A stretch of DNA of 46,749 bases from an uncultured Verrucomicrobiae bacterium (GCA_938005615.1 CALLMV010000015.1:1-46749), one strand, 5' to 3'. Counted from the first letter of the stretch, positions 27,108 to 37,256 are shown. Numbers and translations: made by a program. The notes: generated by a model not told the origin, from the sequence alone.

Positions 27108-27168
27108 GGGTTGGGATATGGGGATTGCGCGGGTGAAGGTCAACTTTTCGTTGCTGTTGGTGAGTTGG

Positions 27169-28989
27169 TTAGTTGACAGCAGCGAGCTGGGGTGCGGATT
27201 GAGCTTCAGGGTCGGGGTCCACCCACTTGCCGTTTTCGCGGATGAGGTCCACGAGGCGTTCGACGGCTTCGTCTTCGGGGATGTTGAATTTGACGGGGGT
27301 TTTGCCGATGTAGAGGTTGATTTTGCCGGGGGCGCCGCCGACGTATCCAAAGTCGGCGTCGGCCATTTCGCCCGGGCCATTGACGATGCAGCCCATAACG
27401 GCGATTTTGACGCCTTTGAGGTGGGAGGTGCGGGCTTTGATGCGGGCGGTGACGGTTTGGAGGTTGAAGAGGGTGCGTCCGCAGGAAGGGCAGGCGACGT
27501 AGTCGGTCTTGAAGCTGCGGCAGCCGGCAGCTTGGAGGATGTTGTAGGCGAGTTGGAGTGCGGCGCCGGGGGCGGTCTCACGCCGGATCAGGATGGCGTC
27601 GCCAATGCCGTCGCAGAGGAGGGAGCCGAGTACGGTGGCGGAGGCGATGAGGGCGTCGGGGGATTTCTTGGGCGGGATGGGTTGGCTGAGCGGGGTGAGG
27701 GTGTCTTTGAGGAGGATGGGGTTTTTGAGGCCAGCGCTTCGCATGCAGGCGGCGAGCAGGCGGTGGGCGGCGATGGGGTTAAGAGGGCAGGTGTCGCTGA
27801 CGGCGACGATGGTATTTGGCGGCGGCGGGGTGAATTGGACGGGGTCGGTCTCGTGAAGGGGGAGGTCTTCGAGGATGGCTTCGGGTTTAACGTCGGCCTT
27901 GGGGGAGATGCGCGGGGCCAGGGCGTCGTAATGTGCGCGTGTGACGACAACGGCGACGGTTTTATCGCCTCCAAGAGTGAGCCCGTTTGGGAGGGTGAGG
28001 GGTTGGGTGGGATGGCGTTGGTAGTCGAAGAGGTTGCGCGGGTCGGCGGGGGCGGTGAGTTTAGAGACGTCAATCGAGTTGCGGGAGAGTTCAGGAATCT
28101 GCGCGATGAGGCGTTTGCAGACGGGGATTTCGTGGTGGGCGTCTTCGGTGAGGGATACGCGGATGGTGTCGCCGATTCCGTCTTGGAGGAGGGAGCCGAT
28201 GCCAATGGCGGATTTGATGCGTCCGTCCTCGCCTTCGCCAGCTTCTGTGACGCCTGTGTGGATGGGGTAGTTCCAGTCGGGGCCGGCTTCTTCGAGCTTG
28301 GCGACGAGGAGGCGGTAGGCGGCGATCATCACCTTGGGGTTGGAGGACTTCATGGAGAAGTTGAAGTTGTGGAAGTCGTGCTTGCGGGCGATGCGGGCAA
28401 ATTCGAGTGCGCTTTCGACCATGCCGAGTGGCGTGTCGCCGTAACGGTTCATGATGCGGTCGGAAAGTGAGCCGTGGTTGGTGCCGATGCGCATAGCGCG
28501 GCCGAGTTGTTTGCACAGCAGGACAAGCGGGGTGAAGGCCTCTTCGATGCGGGCGAGCTCTGCGGCGTATTCTTCATCGGTGTATTCGATGACGGCGAAT
28601 TTTTTCTTATCGGCGTAATTGCCGGGGTTGACGCGGACGCCTTCCACCCACTTCGCGGCTTCGAGGGCAGCGTCGGGTTTGAAGTGGATGTCGGCTACGA
28701 TTGGGATGTGGCCCAGGCCGTTTTCGTTGAAGGCACGGCGGATGTTTTCGAGGTTGGCGGCGTCTTTACGAGTGGGAGCGGTAATGCGAATGATCTGGCA
28801 ACCAGCTTCGGCTAGTAGGATGGCTTCGCGTAAACAGGCTGCTGTGTCCATCGTGTCGGAAGTGAGCATGGATTGAACGACGATGGGGTTATCGCCGCCC
28901 ATCCGCACGGAGCCGACGATAATTTCGCGTGTTACTCTGCGGCGGGTTTCGATCCAGTGGGTGAGGATTAATTGTTTCACTTTATGCAT
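27169..28989 (-). CDS. ispG: 4-hydroxy-3-methylbut-2-enyl diphosphate synthase, long form
   Basis: IspG (GcpE) reduces methylerythritol cyclodiphosphate to HMBPP with a 4Fe-4S cluster, the second-last step of the MEP isoprenoid pathway. At 606 residues it is the long form found in chlamydiae, plants and Bacteroidetes, with an extra middle domain (about 290-490) between the TIM-barrel (PIVVQSMLTSDTMDT; RIGTNHGSLSDRIM; YPIHTGVTEAGEGEDG) and the cluster domain. The cluster cysteines appear in YVACPSCGRTLFNLQ and MGCIVNGPGEMADADFGYVG. The start could be ATG 28989 or a GTG three codons later. An AT-rich 695-bp gap upstream should contain the promoter. The downstream aminotransferase is on the same strand. 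Confidence 0.94.
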   Translation of the reverse strand: MHKVKQLILTHWIETRRRVTREIIVGSVRMGGDNPIVVQSMLTSDTMDTAACLREAILLAEAGCQIIRITAPTRKDAANLENIRRAFNENGLGHIPIVADIHFKPDAALEAAKWVEGVRVNPGNYADKKKFAVIEYTDEEYAAELARIEEAFTPLVLLCKQLGRAMRIGTNHGSLSDRIMNRYGDTPLGMVESALEFARIARKHDFHNFNFSMKSSNPKVMIAAYRLLVAKLEEAGPDWNYPIHTGVTEAGEGEDGRIKSAIGIGSLLQDGIGDTIRVSLTEDAHHEIPVCKRLIAQIPELSRNSIDVSKLTAPADPRNLFDYQRHPTQPLTLPNGLTLGGDKTVAVVVTRAHYDALAPRISPKADVKPEAILEDLPLHETDPVQFTPPPPNTIVAVSDTCPLNPIAAHRLLAACMRSAGLKNPILLKDTLTPLSQPIPPKKSPDALIASATVLGSLLCDGIGDAILIRRETAPGAALQLAYNILQAAGCRSFKTDYVACPSCGRTLFNLQTVTARIKARTSHLKGVKIAVMGCIVNGPGEMADADFGYVGGAPGKINLYIGKTPVKFNIPEDEAVERLVDLIRENGKWVDPDPEAQSAPQLAAVN

Positions 28990-29684
28990 CTACTGCAAAG
29001 AGAATTTTTTTTCAAGATTTCTTAACTCCTATGGGTAGTGCAGCATTGATCAGTATAAATACTGTCTTTAATAACACCCACAAAAAATGAGTAAAGATTG
29101 TAGATTTGCTTACAAATTATTTGTTAGTTAAAGACTTATAAGGTGTTACTAAAGTCATTATATCGTGAATTTTCAAAATAAATAATAAGTGGCAAAAATA
29201 GTATGTCTTTTTTAGAGTTTCTAATTTGTTGCAATACTTAGTATTTTTCCTTTATATGAATCTAATATGAATCTAAAAGAACTATCTTAAAATGAACTGT
29301 CAGTTATGGATCGATCTTGTTAATTAATAATCATTTAACCAAAGTGAGTATCATTTTTGTTTGATTATAACACTAACTTGTCTGATAACTCATTTAATAA
29401 ATTTTTGTTTAAAAGTTTCTTGATGCCCTGTTTTATAATTCATTGTTCTTAAGTCTGAAATTATATAGTCACTGATAATTAACTCGAAAAAGTTGCTAGA
29501 TGCTAAAAAATTTATTTAAAAATTTTTTGAATAAATTAGTTTGTAAAACAAATAATTACCTTAAGTTTGTTACAAAAAAGTTATCCAAAAAATTATGCGT
29601 TCATTTAATCAGAAAGAAAAAAAGAACTTAGTTGATCTGTAAGCTTGGCCACAACTATGATCGTAGTCTGTTATATTTTTGATT
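28990..29684. other. 695-bp AT-rich gap without a gene
   Basis: The base composition is strikingly AT-rich compared with the flanking tyrS and ispG. No open frame or RNA gene is recognised in either strand. A tandem TATGAATCTAA pair (29255-29276) is the only short repeat noted. The ispG promoter must lie at its left end. One TTATCCA-like sequence (29581) resembles a DnaA box, but isolated. Confidence 0.6.
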
Positions 29685-30866
29685 TTATATTACACGTCGA
29701 TAAAGCCTCTTGCCGCACTTGAGGATGCCGGGCGTCGGTGGGGCATTGGGATCGGTGATTTTCTGCCCGTCGAGGGTTAGGCCGCCTTGGGCTATGAGTC
29801 GGCGTGCTTCGCTAGTCGAGGGGCAGAGGCCGTGGTGTTTGAGGAGGGCCGCCCAGTTTGAGGCGGAGGTGGCAGGGATTTCTTCTAGGTTTACGGGGAC
29901 TTGGCGCTGGGAGAATTGTTGTTCCCAATCGGTGCGGGCAGTGTGGGCGGCGGATGCGCTATGGTATCTGGCGGTGATGCGGCGGGCGAGTTCTTTCTTG
30001 GCTTCCATGGGGTGGAGATTGGGGTCGAGTTTTTCACCTAGGAGAAGGGGATACCATCGGGCCATGAGTTCGTCGGAGATGGCCATGATTTTTGAGAACA
30101 TTTCAAAGGGGGAGATTGTGAGACCGATGGCGTTGCCAAGGGATTTGGACATTTTTTCCACGCCGTCTGTACCTTCAAGGATGGGGAGGACCATGACGCA
30201 TTGTGGGGGTTGGCCCAGGTCTTTTTGGAGTTCTCGGCCGACGAGGTTGTTGAAGAGTTGATCGCTGCCTCCGAGCTCGACGTCGGCGCGGATCATGACG
30301 GAGTCCCAGCCTTGCATGAGGGGGTATTGGAATTCGGTGAGTGTGATGGGGGCGCCTTCGGTGTAGCGTTTGCGGAAGTCATCGCGTTCGAGGAGGCGGG
30401 CGACGGTGATACGGGAGTTGAGACGGAGGACGTCGGCGTAGGTGAATTTGTCGAACCATTCGGAGTTGCGCCGGATTTCAGTGCGTGCGGGGTCGAGGAT
30501 TTTGAAGACTTGGTCGGTGTAGGTTTTGGCATTATGTTCAACTTTTTCTGGTTCGAGGGGTACGCGGGTTTTGCTGCGGCCTGTGGGGTCGCCAATACGT
30601 GCGGTGTAATCGCCGATAATGATGACGGCGAGGTGTCCGGAATCTTGGAATTGGCGGACTTTGTCGAGGACGACGGCGTGGCCGAGGTGGAGGTCGGGCG
30701 AGGAGGGGTCGAAGCCCAGCTTGATGCGCAGCGGGCGGCGTTCAGCGAGTTTGGCGGCAAGTTCGTGTGAGGAAATTACCCGTTCGCATCCGGCTTCGAA
30801 GGGTGTAATGCGGAGAGATCGCGACTCTTGTTTTTGAGGTGCTTGAGATATTTTTCGGTCAGGCAT
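29685..30866 (-). CDS. tyrS: Tyrosyl-tRNA synthetase
   Basis: A 393-residue class I aminoacyl-tRNA synthetase that charges tRNA-Tyr. The catalytic domain has GFDPSSPDLHLGHAVVL near residue 52 (the HIGH-type HLGH), IIIGDYTARIGDPTGRS, YPLMQGWDSVMI, ELGGSDQLFN and KMSKSLGNAI near residue 237. A C-terminal S4 RNA-binding domain follows (about 330-393). This matches the bacterial TyrZ-like group with DPSSPDLHLGH rather than the E. coli TyrS type. It is divergent from kdsA across 179 bp, and the long AT-rich gap is downstream. Confidence 0.95.
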   Translation of the reverse strand: MPDRKISQAPQKQESRSLRITPFEAGCERVISSHELAAKLAERRPLRIKLGFDPSSPDLHLGHAVVLDKVRQFQDSGHLAVIIIGDYTARIGDPTGRSKTRVPLEPEKVEHNAKTYTDQVFKILDPARTEIRRNSEWFDKFTYADVLRLNSRITVARLLERDDFRKRYTEGAPITLTEFQYPLMQGWDSVMIRADVELGGSDQLFNNLVGRELQKDLGQPPQCVMVLPILEGTDGVEKMSKSLGNAIGLTISPFEMFSKIMAISDELMARWYPLLLGEKLDPNLHPMEAKKELARRITARYHSASAAHTARTDWEQQFSQRQVPVNLEEIPATSASNWAALLKHHGLCPSTSEARRLIAQGGLTLDGQKITDPNAPPTPGILKCGKRLYRRVI

Positions 30867-31045
30867 TTTTTAAATTTAAAAGTCTATCACAAGTTACGGT
30901 CAATCCGGGAACTACAACATTCTTCGCTTGTCGCTCGCACTGCTTATTTGTTTTTTGGACCTGATCTTCTCAATGAGGTTAAAATTGCGCAGTGCTTGCT
31001 TATAGTCGATATTTGATTTACGCAGCAAAATGATGAGGTAATTTT

Positions 31046-31849
31046 TTGGCTGTGAGTGATTGTTTTTCACAAGGAGGTTTTTATTTTTTTTGTGGACCTT
31101 GCGTGATTGAAAGTGAGGAGCTGTGTATGACAGTAGCTGAGCGTGTTGCTCAAGCAGCTCGTCCGCTTGGCTGGAGGTATGTTTTTAAGGCTAGTTATGA
31201 TAAGGCCAACCGCACTTCGGCAGCGAGTCGACGTGGTCCTGGAATTGAGGAAGGATTGAGAATTTTAGCAAAGGTGAAGTCAGAGCTTGGCTTGCCAGTA
31301 TTAACTGATGTGCATGATGTGAGCGAGGTAAATGCTGCTGCTCAGGTCTGTGATGTGTTGCAAATCCCCGCGTTTCTTTGCCGACAGACAGATCTGGTGC
31401 ATGCCGCTGCACGCAGTGGTCGAGTTGTTAATATTAAAAAAGGGCAGTTTCTCGCGCCTTGGGACGTGAAGCCGATTGTTGAGAAGTTGCAGTTGGCTGG
31501 GTGTTCAAGCTTTTTTATTACAGAGCGGGGTACGACTTTTGGTTACAACAACTTGGTGGTGGACATGCGCAGCTTGTCATGGATGCGGGGTTATGGATAC
31601 CGAGTTATTTTTGATGCGACACATTCTGTTCAACGCCCCGGTGGGTTGGGCGATGCCACAGGGGGTGACAGGGAAATGGCACCCGTACTGGCACGGGCTG
31701 CTGTTGCAGTTGGTGTTGATGGTCTTTTCATGGAAGCTCACCCAGACCCTGAAAGAGCTTGGTCGGATGGGCCCAACCAAATTGTGCTGAACGATCTACC
31801 TGCGATCATTCGCAGGCTCGAGAGACTGCGCGCTGCCGCTCAGAGTTAG
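31046..31849 (+). CDS. kdsA: 3-deoxy-8-phosphooctulonate synthase
   Basis: KdsA condenses phosphoenolpyruvate with arabinose 5-phosphate to Kdo 8-phosphate, for the inner core of lipopolysaccharide. The 267-residue barrel begins [15 protein letters not shown]; then [24 protein letters not shown], in two adjoining blocks, [20 protein letters not shown] and [12 protein letters not shown] are family marks. The Cys in FCGPCVIES, where E. coli has Asn, indicates the metal-dependent class as in Aquifex. The start is taken as TTG 31046, with GATGAGG about 8 bases upstream; a GTG at 31052 is the alternative. Together with lpxA it supports a Gram-negative envelope. It is convergent with the LysM amidase, 7 bases apart. 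Confidence 0.9.
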   Translation: MAVSDCFSQGGFYFFCGPCVIESEELCMTVAERVAQAARPLGWRYVFKASYDKANRTSAASRRGPGIEEGLRILAKVKSELGLPVLTDVHDVSEVNAAAQVCDVLQIPAFLCRQTDLVHAAARSGRVVNIKKGQFLAPWDVKPIVEKLQLAGCSSFFITERGTTFGYNNLVVDMRSLSWMRGYGYRVIFDATHSVQRPGGLGDATGGDREMAPVLARAAVAVGVDGLFMEAHPDPERAWSDGPNQIVLNDLPAIIRRLERLRAAAQS

Positions 31850-31856
31850 ATAGAAG

Positions 31857-33512
31857 TCAACGTAATCTTTGGAACATACTTCTCTCTGGAAAGAGCTTTC
31901 CGGGACAATCTGTAGGCGTGGGATTAATGTTACGATGGATGGTAAATTCTAGTCGAGGGTTGCCGCATATTCGACGTAGGTATTCAACTAATTCAATTGT
32001 GGCAGCAATTTGGCGCGAAGTCGGTCTTTCGACATTGTAGCTCCCGACTAAGCATATTCCTATTGCAATGTCGTTAAGAGCTTGGCTCCGGAGGTGTCCT
32101 CCGTGTGTTTGATCTAACCATCGTTGACCTACTTCGATTTCCCCATCTCCAGAGCCTCGGCCGTTACCTATGACAAAATGGTATGCAAGACCGTTTTCCC
32201 ATCTTTTGACATTTCTGTGGTAACGGTCAAAAATTTTCGCATTGCCGGATTTTGTTTCGCTGTGGTGAACAACTACATACCGCCATCTAGCGCGACGGAT
32301 TCGTGGGCGGTCTATAATAGATTTGACAGGGCGAATATAAACAATGCTAGGTTGTGAGCTGCTGCGCTGGTGTGTGCTACGGGGCGGGGGAGACGTTTCG
32401 GCTGTTGAGGTAGTATTCGAGCGCTGAGCGCTACTGGCTGTTGCAGAACGGCCTAATACGCCGCTGGAACTTGTAACCTGGGGTGAGTTGTTTTCTGCTC
32501 TGGCTGGTTGGCTTCTGGGAGTTTGCCCAGTATCTGGTGGAGTGAGCCGAATGACTTGACCTACGCGTAAAAACTGACCTGGCCGGATGTTATTCCACTC
32601 ACGCAGGTCTGCCACATCAAGTCCGTATAGGTCTGCAATCTCTTGCAAGCCTTCGCCTGGACGCACAGAATGCTCTGTGACCTGTGCCGATGTACTGCCA
32701 GCAGCTTGGGGTACGACTACGGTTCTCTGTGGGGCGGGTGCTGAGGTAGTGATCTCGCGCACGACACTTTCATCGGCTGGAATACGCAAAACCTGACCAA
32801 TTCGCAAAACAGAATTCGCTGATATACGATTTGCCGCAGCGATTGCCGATGCGCTGACTCCGTAACGTGATGAAATGCCCGAGAGGGTATCACCAGAGAC
32901 TACACGGTGTTCCAAAACGCGCTCTTTTTGAGCAGAAGTTGTTGGAGCGTTAGTTGTGCGAGTTGGGGCTGGAGTCGTTTCTGGCGTGGCTGTAGCTTGG
33001 GCTGGTTGGTCTTCTTCACGACGTGATTCGCCGATACCTCTAGCACCACGTCCTCCTCCGGGAATTTGCAGTCGCTGCCCTACACGCAAAATGCTGGATT
33101 CATTAAGGCCATTTGCGGCGATTAACTCTTGTGCAGGTATGCCAAATTTTCGAGAGATGCCGTAGAAGGTATCACCTGATTGAACTATGTATGTTGTAGT
33201 CGAGGAGGTTGTGCTGGAGGCAAATTTTTCCTGGGTCGGAATTTTTAAACGTTGTCCGACTCTAATCTTCCGCGGGTCTGTTATTGAGTTGGCATCGGAA
33301 ATGGCTGTAACGCTAGTTCCATACTTGGTTGCAATTTTACTAAGAGTGTCGCCTGCCTGCACCTCATAAATTTCCTGTGCGAGGCTGTGAGTCAGCAAGA
33401 TCACCAGAAGAAATACACAAAGAAATAAAAGCGGTGTTCGGGCAGATGTTATCTTAAGTGACAGTCGTGCACATGTAATGAAGCTGATAAGTCTACTGCG
33501 CAGCTTGGTCAC
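31857..33512 (-). CDS. LysM-repeat N-acetylmuramoyl-L-alanine amidase, exported
   Basis: An exported peptidoglycan hydrolase. With GTG 33512 it has 551 residues: a basic N-terminus and hydrophobic segment (LLFLCVFLLVILLTHSLAQ, cleavage near 46), then four LysM repeats at about 49-92, 108-151, 202-245 and 282-325 (AGDTLSKIATKYG, SGDTFYGISRKFG, SGDTLSGISSRYG, PGEGLQEIADLYG), Ser/Thr/Pro/Ala-rich linkers, and a C-terminal amidase_2/PGRP-type zinc domain from about residue 410. Ligands appear in YVVVHHSET, IHRNINPTPTDCPGK and the Cys of DCPG, as in PGRP. The frame is open up to 33719, but the extra 69 codons are AT-rich and do not look like a leader. It ends 8 bases from kdsA. Confidence 0.85.
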   Translation of the reverse strand: MTKLRSRLISFITCARLSLKITSARTPLLFLCVFLLVILLTHSLAQEIYEVQAGDTLSKIATKYGTSVTAISDANSITDPRKIRVGQRLKIPTQEKFASSTTSSTTTYIVQSGDTFYGISRKFGIPAQELIAANGLNESSILRVGQRLQIPGGGRGARGIGESRREEDQPAQATATPETTPAPTRTTNAPTTSAQKERVLEHRVVSGDTLSGISSRYGVSASAIAAANRISANSVLRIGQVLRIPADESVVREITTSAPAPQRTVVVPQAAGSTSAQVTEHSVRPGEGLQEIADLYGLDVADLREWNNIRPGQFLRVGQVIRLTPPDTGQTPRSQPARAENNSPQVTSSSGVLGRSATASSAQRSNTTSTAETSPPPRSTHQRSSSQPSIVYIRPVKSIIDRPRIRRARWRYVVVHHSETKSGNAKIFDRYHRNVKRWENGLAYHFVIGNGRGSGDGEIEVGQRWLDQTHGGHLRSQALNDIAIGICLVGSYNVERPTSRQIAATIELVEYLRRICGNPRLEFTIHRNINPTPTDCPGKLFPERSMFQRLR

Positions 33513-33724
33513 AATAGTTAAATTGTATATATGCCCTAGCAGGTTCAACAACCTGAGAAATAATATTTTAAAAAAAACAATGTTATTTTCACTTGCTCGT
33601 GTTGATCCGTTTCGCTGTTGATTTTGGGATGTTAGATAAAAGTAAAGTTGAGGATTCTTTAAGATAACATTTCGCCACACTGCATTTTCGTTGATGAAGC
33701 AGTGTGAGTTGACCGACATTTTTA

Positions 33725-35212
33725 TCAGCTTTCAAGCAACCAGCGATTTTTTTCACGCCGGATCATAGCAGCTGCTTCCGCTGGGCCCCAGCTTCCTACT
33801 TCATAGGTACGTACGGGCAAATCGTGCCATTGTTTTTGAATCGAATCTATCACACGCCACGCTTCCAGAACTTCATCTCCTCTTGTGAAGAGGGTCGAAT
33901 CCCCAGCAAGAGCATCTCCGAGTAAACGCTCATAAGCTTCGGGTGAGTAGGATAGCCATTCTGAGTTGTATCGAAAATCCATGTCTATGGGCTCGATTCG
34001 TTCGCGCCCGGGAGTTTTAGCGTTGAATGTCAAGTGAATACCCTCGTCGGGTTGAAGCCGAATTCGCAGAGTATTACGAGACAACCTTGGGCCGCAGAGC
34101 TGTTGAAACAAAACCATGGGAGGACGACGAAAAACGATAATAATTTCGCTGGCTTTGTGATGGAGAGCTTTCCCGGTGCGCAAGTAAAAAGGCACTCCAC
34201 TCCAGCGCCAGTTGTCAATCATGAGTTCGATGGCTACGAAAGTTTCTGTTTTAGAATCTGGAGCCACGCGATCCTCGTTTAAATAGCCCTTGTATTGGGC
34301 ACGTACTAAATTTTCCGCCAACTGCTCTTTTGTAAAACTGGGTATAGAGCGGAGCACTTTTACTTTTTCATCGCGCAGCCGCTCGGGATCAAGGGAGGCC
34401 GGTGGCTCCATGGCTGTAAGCGTTAATAACTGCAAGAGGTGGTTTTGAACCATATCACGAAGTGCTCCAGATTTGTCGTAATATCCACCACGAGTACCGA
34501 CGCCCTCCGCTTCAGAAACAGTGATCTGAACGTGATCGATGTAGTTTCTGTTCCAAAGGGGCTCGTAGACAGCATTAGCAAAACGAAAGTATAGCAGGTT
34601 TTGAACCGATTCTTTTCCTAAGTAATGGTCAATTCTGTAGAGTGCTTTCTCATCAATGCAGGACTGCAGTGCCGTGTTAAGCTCCATCGCACTTTGGTAA
34701 TCTTGGCCAAAAGGCTTCTCGATCACCAGCCGTTGTACATCCGGATAATTCAGCAGACCGGCGTATTTTAAGTTGTAAGCAATCAAAGCAAAGAACTCAG
34801 GGGCAGTGGAGAGATAATGCATATGCCTTTGTCCGATAACGCTTGCTCCGGGAAGTGATTCAAGTTTCCTAGCCAGGGCGATGTAACTATCTTTTTGGGG
34901 GAAATCTCCAATCTGATAGAAAATGTGCTCTTGAAACTCAGACCATAATTTTTCATCCAGCCCGGTACGCGAAAAGCGCTGCACGCCCTCTTTCATCTCT
35001 TGGCGAAATTGCTGATCGGTTTTGGAGCGGCGAGCAAAACCCACGATGTTGAAAATCTCTGGCAATCTGCCCTCCTTAAACAAGTTATAGAGTGCGGGCA
35101 CTAGTTTGCGCGCTGTCAAATCTCCCGATGCGCCGTATATTACTAAGTGAAAGGGCTCTAACTTTGCAGTGTTGCCACCTAAGTCGCACATGAGGTCTTC
35201 GCGTTGAATCAT
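33725..35212 (-). CDS. zwf: Glucose-6-phosphate 1-dehydrogenase
   Basis: Zwf oxidises glucose 6-phosphate to 6-phosphogluconolactone and makes NADPH at the head of the oxidative pentose phosphate pathway. The 495-residue protein has the coenzyme loop [17 protein letters not shown] near residue 23, the active-site block [21 protein letters not shown] near residue 185 (one residue short of the usual 20-residue quote; His and Lys intact), and the EKPFGQD motif. ATG 35212 is chosen; a second in-frame ATG lies 21 bases later. It is divergent from thrC across 221 bp, which should hold both promoters. Confidence 0.94.
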   Translation of the reverse strand: MIQREDLMCDLGGNTAKLEPFHLVIYGASGDLTARKLVPALYNLFKEGRLPEIFNIVGFARRSKTDQQFRQEMKEGVQRFSRTGLDEKLWSEFQEHIFYQIGDFPQKDSYIALARKLESLPGASVIGQRHMHYLSTAPEFFALIAYNLKYAGLLNYPDVQRLVIEKPFGQDYQSAMELNTALQSCIDEKALYRIDHYLGKESVQNLLYFRFANAVYEPLWNRNYIDHVQITVSEAEGVGTRGGYYDKSGALRDMVQNHLLQLLTLTAMEPPASLDPERLRDEKVKVLRSIPSFTKEQLAENLVRAQYKGYLNEDRVAPDSKTETFVAIELMIDNWRWSGVPFYLRTGKALHHKASEIIIVFRRPPMVLFQQLCGPRLSRNTLRIRLQPDEGIHLTFNAKTPGRERIEPIDMDFRYNSEWLSYSPEAYERLLGDALAGDSTLFTRGDEVLEAWRVIDSIQKQWHDLPVRTYEVGSWGPAEAAAMIRREKNRWLLES

Positions 35213-35433
35213 GCGCCTAATCAACACAATACGAAATGATTTTCGAGCCAATTTCCTATTTTCTGAATCTTGGTGTTTACTTCTGCACCGATCACACAAC
35301 AAAACAGACGTGAAATATATCTCTGGTTATCGTTGCCAATCGTCAAATTACAGTTCGAGTAATGATTTGAAATGGAACATACGACTTCATCGCGCATGAC
35401 GCGTCGTATTATGATGAAAATTACAAGTTCCTT

Positions 35434-36564
35434 ATGCGGCATCAAAAAAATATTCTTTCTGTTCCCAAACATTCCGCACAAATCAAACCCATGCCATGGG
35501 CCGGAGTTATCAATGAGTTTCGCAAATTCTTACCTGTCAAGGACGACACTCCCGTCGTCACTTTGCTTGAGGGAAATACTCCTTTGCTTCCTGCGCCTGC
35601 ACTTACTAAGGAAGTGGGCGGAGCACGAAAAGTTTACCTCAAATACGAAGGACTGAACCCAACTGGGTCCTTCAAAGATCGTGGTATGACAGTCGCCCTA
35701 TCACTAGCTTTAGCTGAGGGTGCCCATACCGTACTTTGCGCATCAACAGGCAATACATCTGCAGCTGCAGCAGCGTATGCCGCGCGTGCGGGTATTCGCT
35801 GTGCTGTGCTTCTTCCCAAGGGGAAAATTGCCAAAGGCAAACTTGCACAAGCCTTAATGTACGGAGCGAAGGTCATCGCAGTAAAGGGCAACTTTGATCA
35901 GGCACTTGAGCTTATACGCACATTAGGTTCACGACCCGGCTTTGCCATCGTAAATTCCATCAATCCCACAAGACTCCAAGGCCAGAAAACTGCTGCCTTT
36001 GAGGTCATCCGATCACTGGGTGATGCCCCTCACGTGCACATCCTGCCCGTGGGCAATGCCGGTAATATCACAGCTTACTGGATGGGATATCGCGAAGCCT
36101 TACACCACGGTATGGCAAAACGTACTCCACGCATGTACGGATATCAGGCAGAGAGAGCGGCTCCTATTGTTTTAGGGCATCCGATTCGCAATCCAGAAAC
36201 TGTCGCCACAGCAATCCGCATTGGTAATCCAGCCTCATGGGAAGGAGCACGCACTGCACTCAGAGAGTCCGAAGGGATCTGTGACATCGTCACAGACCGC
36301 GAGATTCTTGAGGCACAAAAGTGGTTGTCTGCCCGCGAAGGTGTTTTTGTTGAACCCGCTTCAGCTGCAGGAGTGGCAGGACTTCTTAAACTGGCACGTT
36401 CACCCGCAGAACTGGAGATGAGAATCCCCAAAGACTCTGTCGTCGTCATCACCGTTACAGGACACGGCCTCAAAGATCCAGACACCGCAATCACACAATC
36501 TGGTAAATTCTCGGTCGCTTCCCCGCGCGAACAGGAGATACTTAAAATCCTGCAAAAAAAATAA
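35434..36564 (+). CDS. thrC: Threonine synthase
   Basis: ThrC converts phosphohomoserine to threonine with PLP. The 376-residue protein carries [13 protein letters not shown] near residue 45, then [20 protein letters not shown], whose Lys forms the Schiff base near residue 83, and [19 protein letters not shown]. The glycine-rich phosphate loop is [16 protein letters not shown]. The family start near ATG 35434 is acceptable, with about 30 residues before the core. The aspartate branch genes lysC and asd are 30 kb away in this window, and homoserine dehydrogenase and kinase genes are absent. The fold type II family also includes serine/threonine dehydratases, but the spacing and the GNAGNI loop favour ThrC. 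Confidence 0.9.
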   Translation: MRHQKNILSVPKHSAQIKPMPWAGVINEFRKFLPVKDDTPVVTLLEGNTPLLPAPALTKEVGGARKVYLKYEGLNPTGSFKDRGMTVALSLALAEGAHTVLCASTGNTSAAAAAYAARAGIRCAVLLPKGKIAKGKLAQALMYGAKVIAVKGNFDQALELIRTLGSRPGFAIVNSINPTRLQGQKTAAFEVIRSLGDAPHVHILPVGNAGNITAYWMGYREALHHGMAKRTPRMYGYQAERAAPIVLGHPIRNPETVATAIRIGNPASWEGARTALRESEGICDIVTDREILEAQKWLSAREGVFVEPASAAGVAGLLKLARSPAELEMRIPKDSVVVITVTGHGLKDPDTAITQSGKFSVASPREQEILKILQKK

Positions 36565-36673
36565 GCGCTTTGCGCTAAGTTCGATCCAGATTCTCCAAAA
36601 TTAAAGCACCTACCTTATGCAAAAGAAGCGTGCCAAGTCGTTTTAGTGGCACAAGGCATGCGATAACATACTT

Positions 36674-36868
36674 ATGACAACAAACATCCATGTGCGCGCA
36701 CCCGCAAATCGCCTGGCTAGGCGGGCTCAGACGCTGGTGGAGTATTCACTCATCATAGCTTTGCTCGCTATCATACTGATCACATCAGTTATGGGGTTTG
36801 GTTTCGGAGTTCAAAGAAACCTGTCCGATTCAGACAGTGAGCTCCAGCGGGCTTACAACCGAAGATAA
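36674..36868 (+). CDS. Flp-type (type IVb) prepilin-like small protein, first copy
   Basis: A 64-residue protein with a charged N-terminus and the class III prepilin pattern RRA^QTLVEYSLIIALLAIILI. The Glu lies at position 5 after the presumed cleavage site and is followed by Tyr, as in Flp pilins. A single hydrophobic helix follows, then a short hydrophilic tail. Members assemble into tad-type pili or act as pseudopilins after processing by a TadV-like peptidase. No tad genes are seen here. The -1 residue is Ala rather than the usual Gly. The gene follows thrC by 109 bases with no clear ribosome binding site; a second copy lies 140 bases downstream. Confidence 0.7.
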   Translation: MTTNIHVRAPANRLARRAQTLVEYSLIIALLAIILITSVMGFGFGVQRNLSDSDSELQRAYNRR

Positions 36869-37008
36869 TTAGAAAAAAATCGAATCCGCAAAAATGGCAT
36901 GGCTGGTGCTACCAAAAAGATGAAGAAAACTCACAGACTAACCTCGCGGGTGCGGGGTGGAAATCCGAGTGGTCTTCAAAACTAAAAGATTCAGAACAGG
37001 AGTAAAAA

Positions 37009-37167
37009 ATGATACGCCACATCAACAAAACAGAAATCCAAGGTCAAACCCTCGTGGAATACGCATTGATCATCGCCCTGATTGCGGTGGTGCTCATCGT
37101 TGCACTTAACGCGCTCTCTGGAGGGATAGGCAACACGTTTGAAGCCGCAACAGAAGCGCTCGAGTAA
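37009..37167 (+). CDS. Flp-type (type IVb) prepilin-like small protein, second copy
   Basis: A 52-residue protein, below the length limit of common gene scans, with a good ribosome binding site (CAGGAG, 6-7 bases before ATG 37009) and a terminator about 90 bases after the TAA. The sequence reads IQG^QTLVEYALIIALIAVVLI, with the classic Gly at -1, Glu at +5 and Tyr at +6 of Flp/Fap pilins, then a glycine-containing tail ending FEAATEALE. The core QTLVEY-LIIAL matches the first copy, so the pair probably arose by duplication, but the N-termini and tails differ. A pilus or pseudopilus role is inferred from the family. Confidence 0.75.
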   Translation: MIRHINKTEIQGQTLVEYALIIALIAVVLIVALNALSGGIGNTFEAATEALE

Positions 37168-37256
37168 AACATAACAATGCGCTATGTTTAAAATTAGGAA
37201 TTGCCAAAATTTTTAGTTAAAAAAAACTGCAACTTAACCTAAAGGCAATTCTCAAG

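Noticed and set aside
26067-28470. Two long plus-strand open frames (369 and 470 codons)
   Set aside because: They are antisense to the aminotransferase and ispG, are made of Gly/Val/Asp/Glu-rich low-complexity sequence, and reflect the G-rich strand composition.
28990-29684. Possible replication origin in the AT-rich gap
   Set aside because: Only one imperfect DnaA-box-like sequence and no dnaA, dnaN or gidA nearby.
33513-33719. N-terminal 69 codons added to the LysM amidase
   Set aside because: The AT-rich, unconserved-looking stretch would place the signal peptide internally; kept only as an alternative start.
36647-36661. GG-N10-GC (TGGCAC ... ATGC) resembling a sigma54 promoter before the first pilin gene
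   Set aside because: The spacing fits, but the -12 element is poor, and transcription would begin at the start codon itself.
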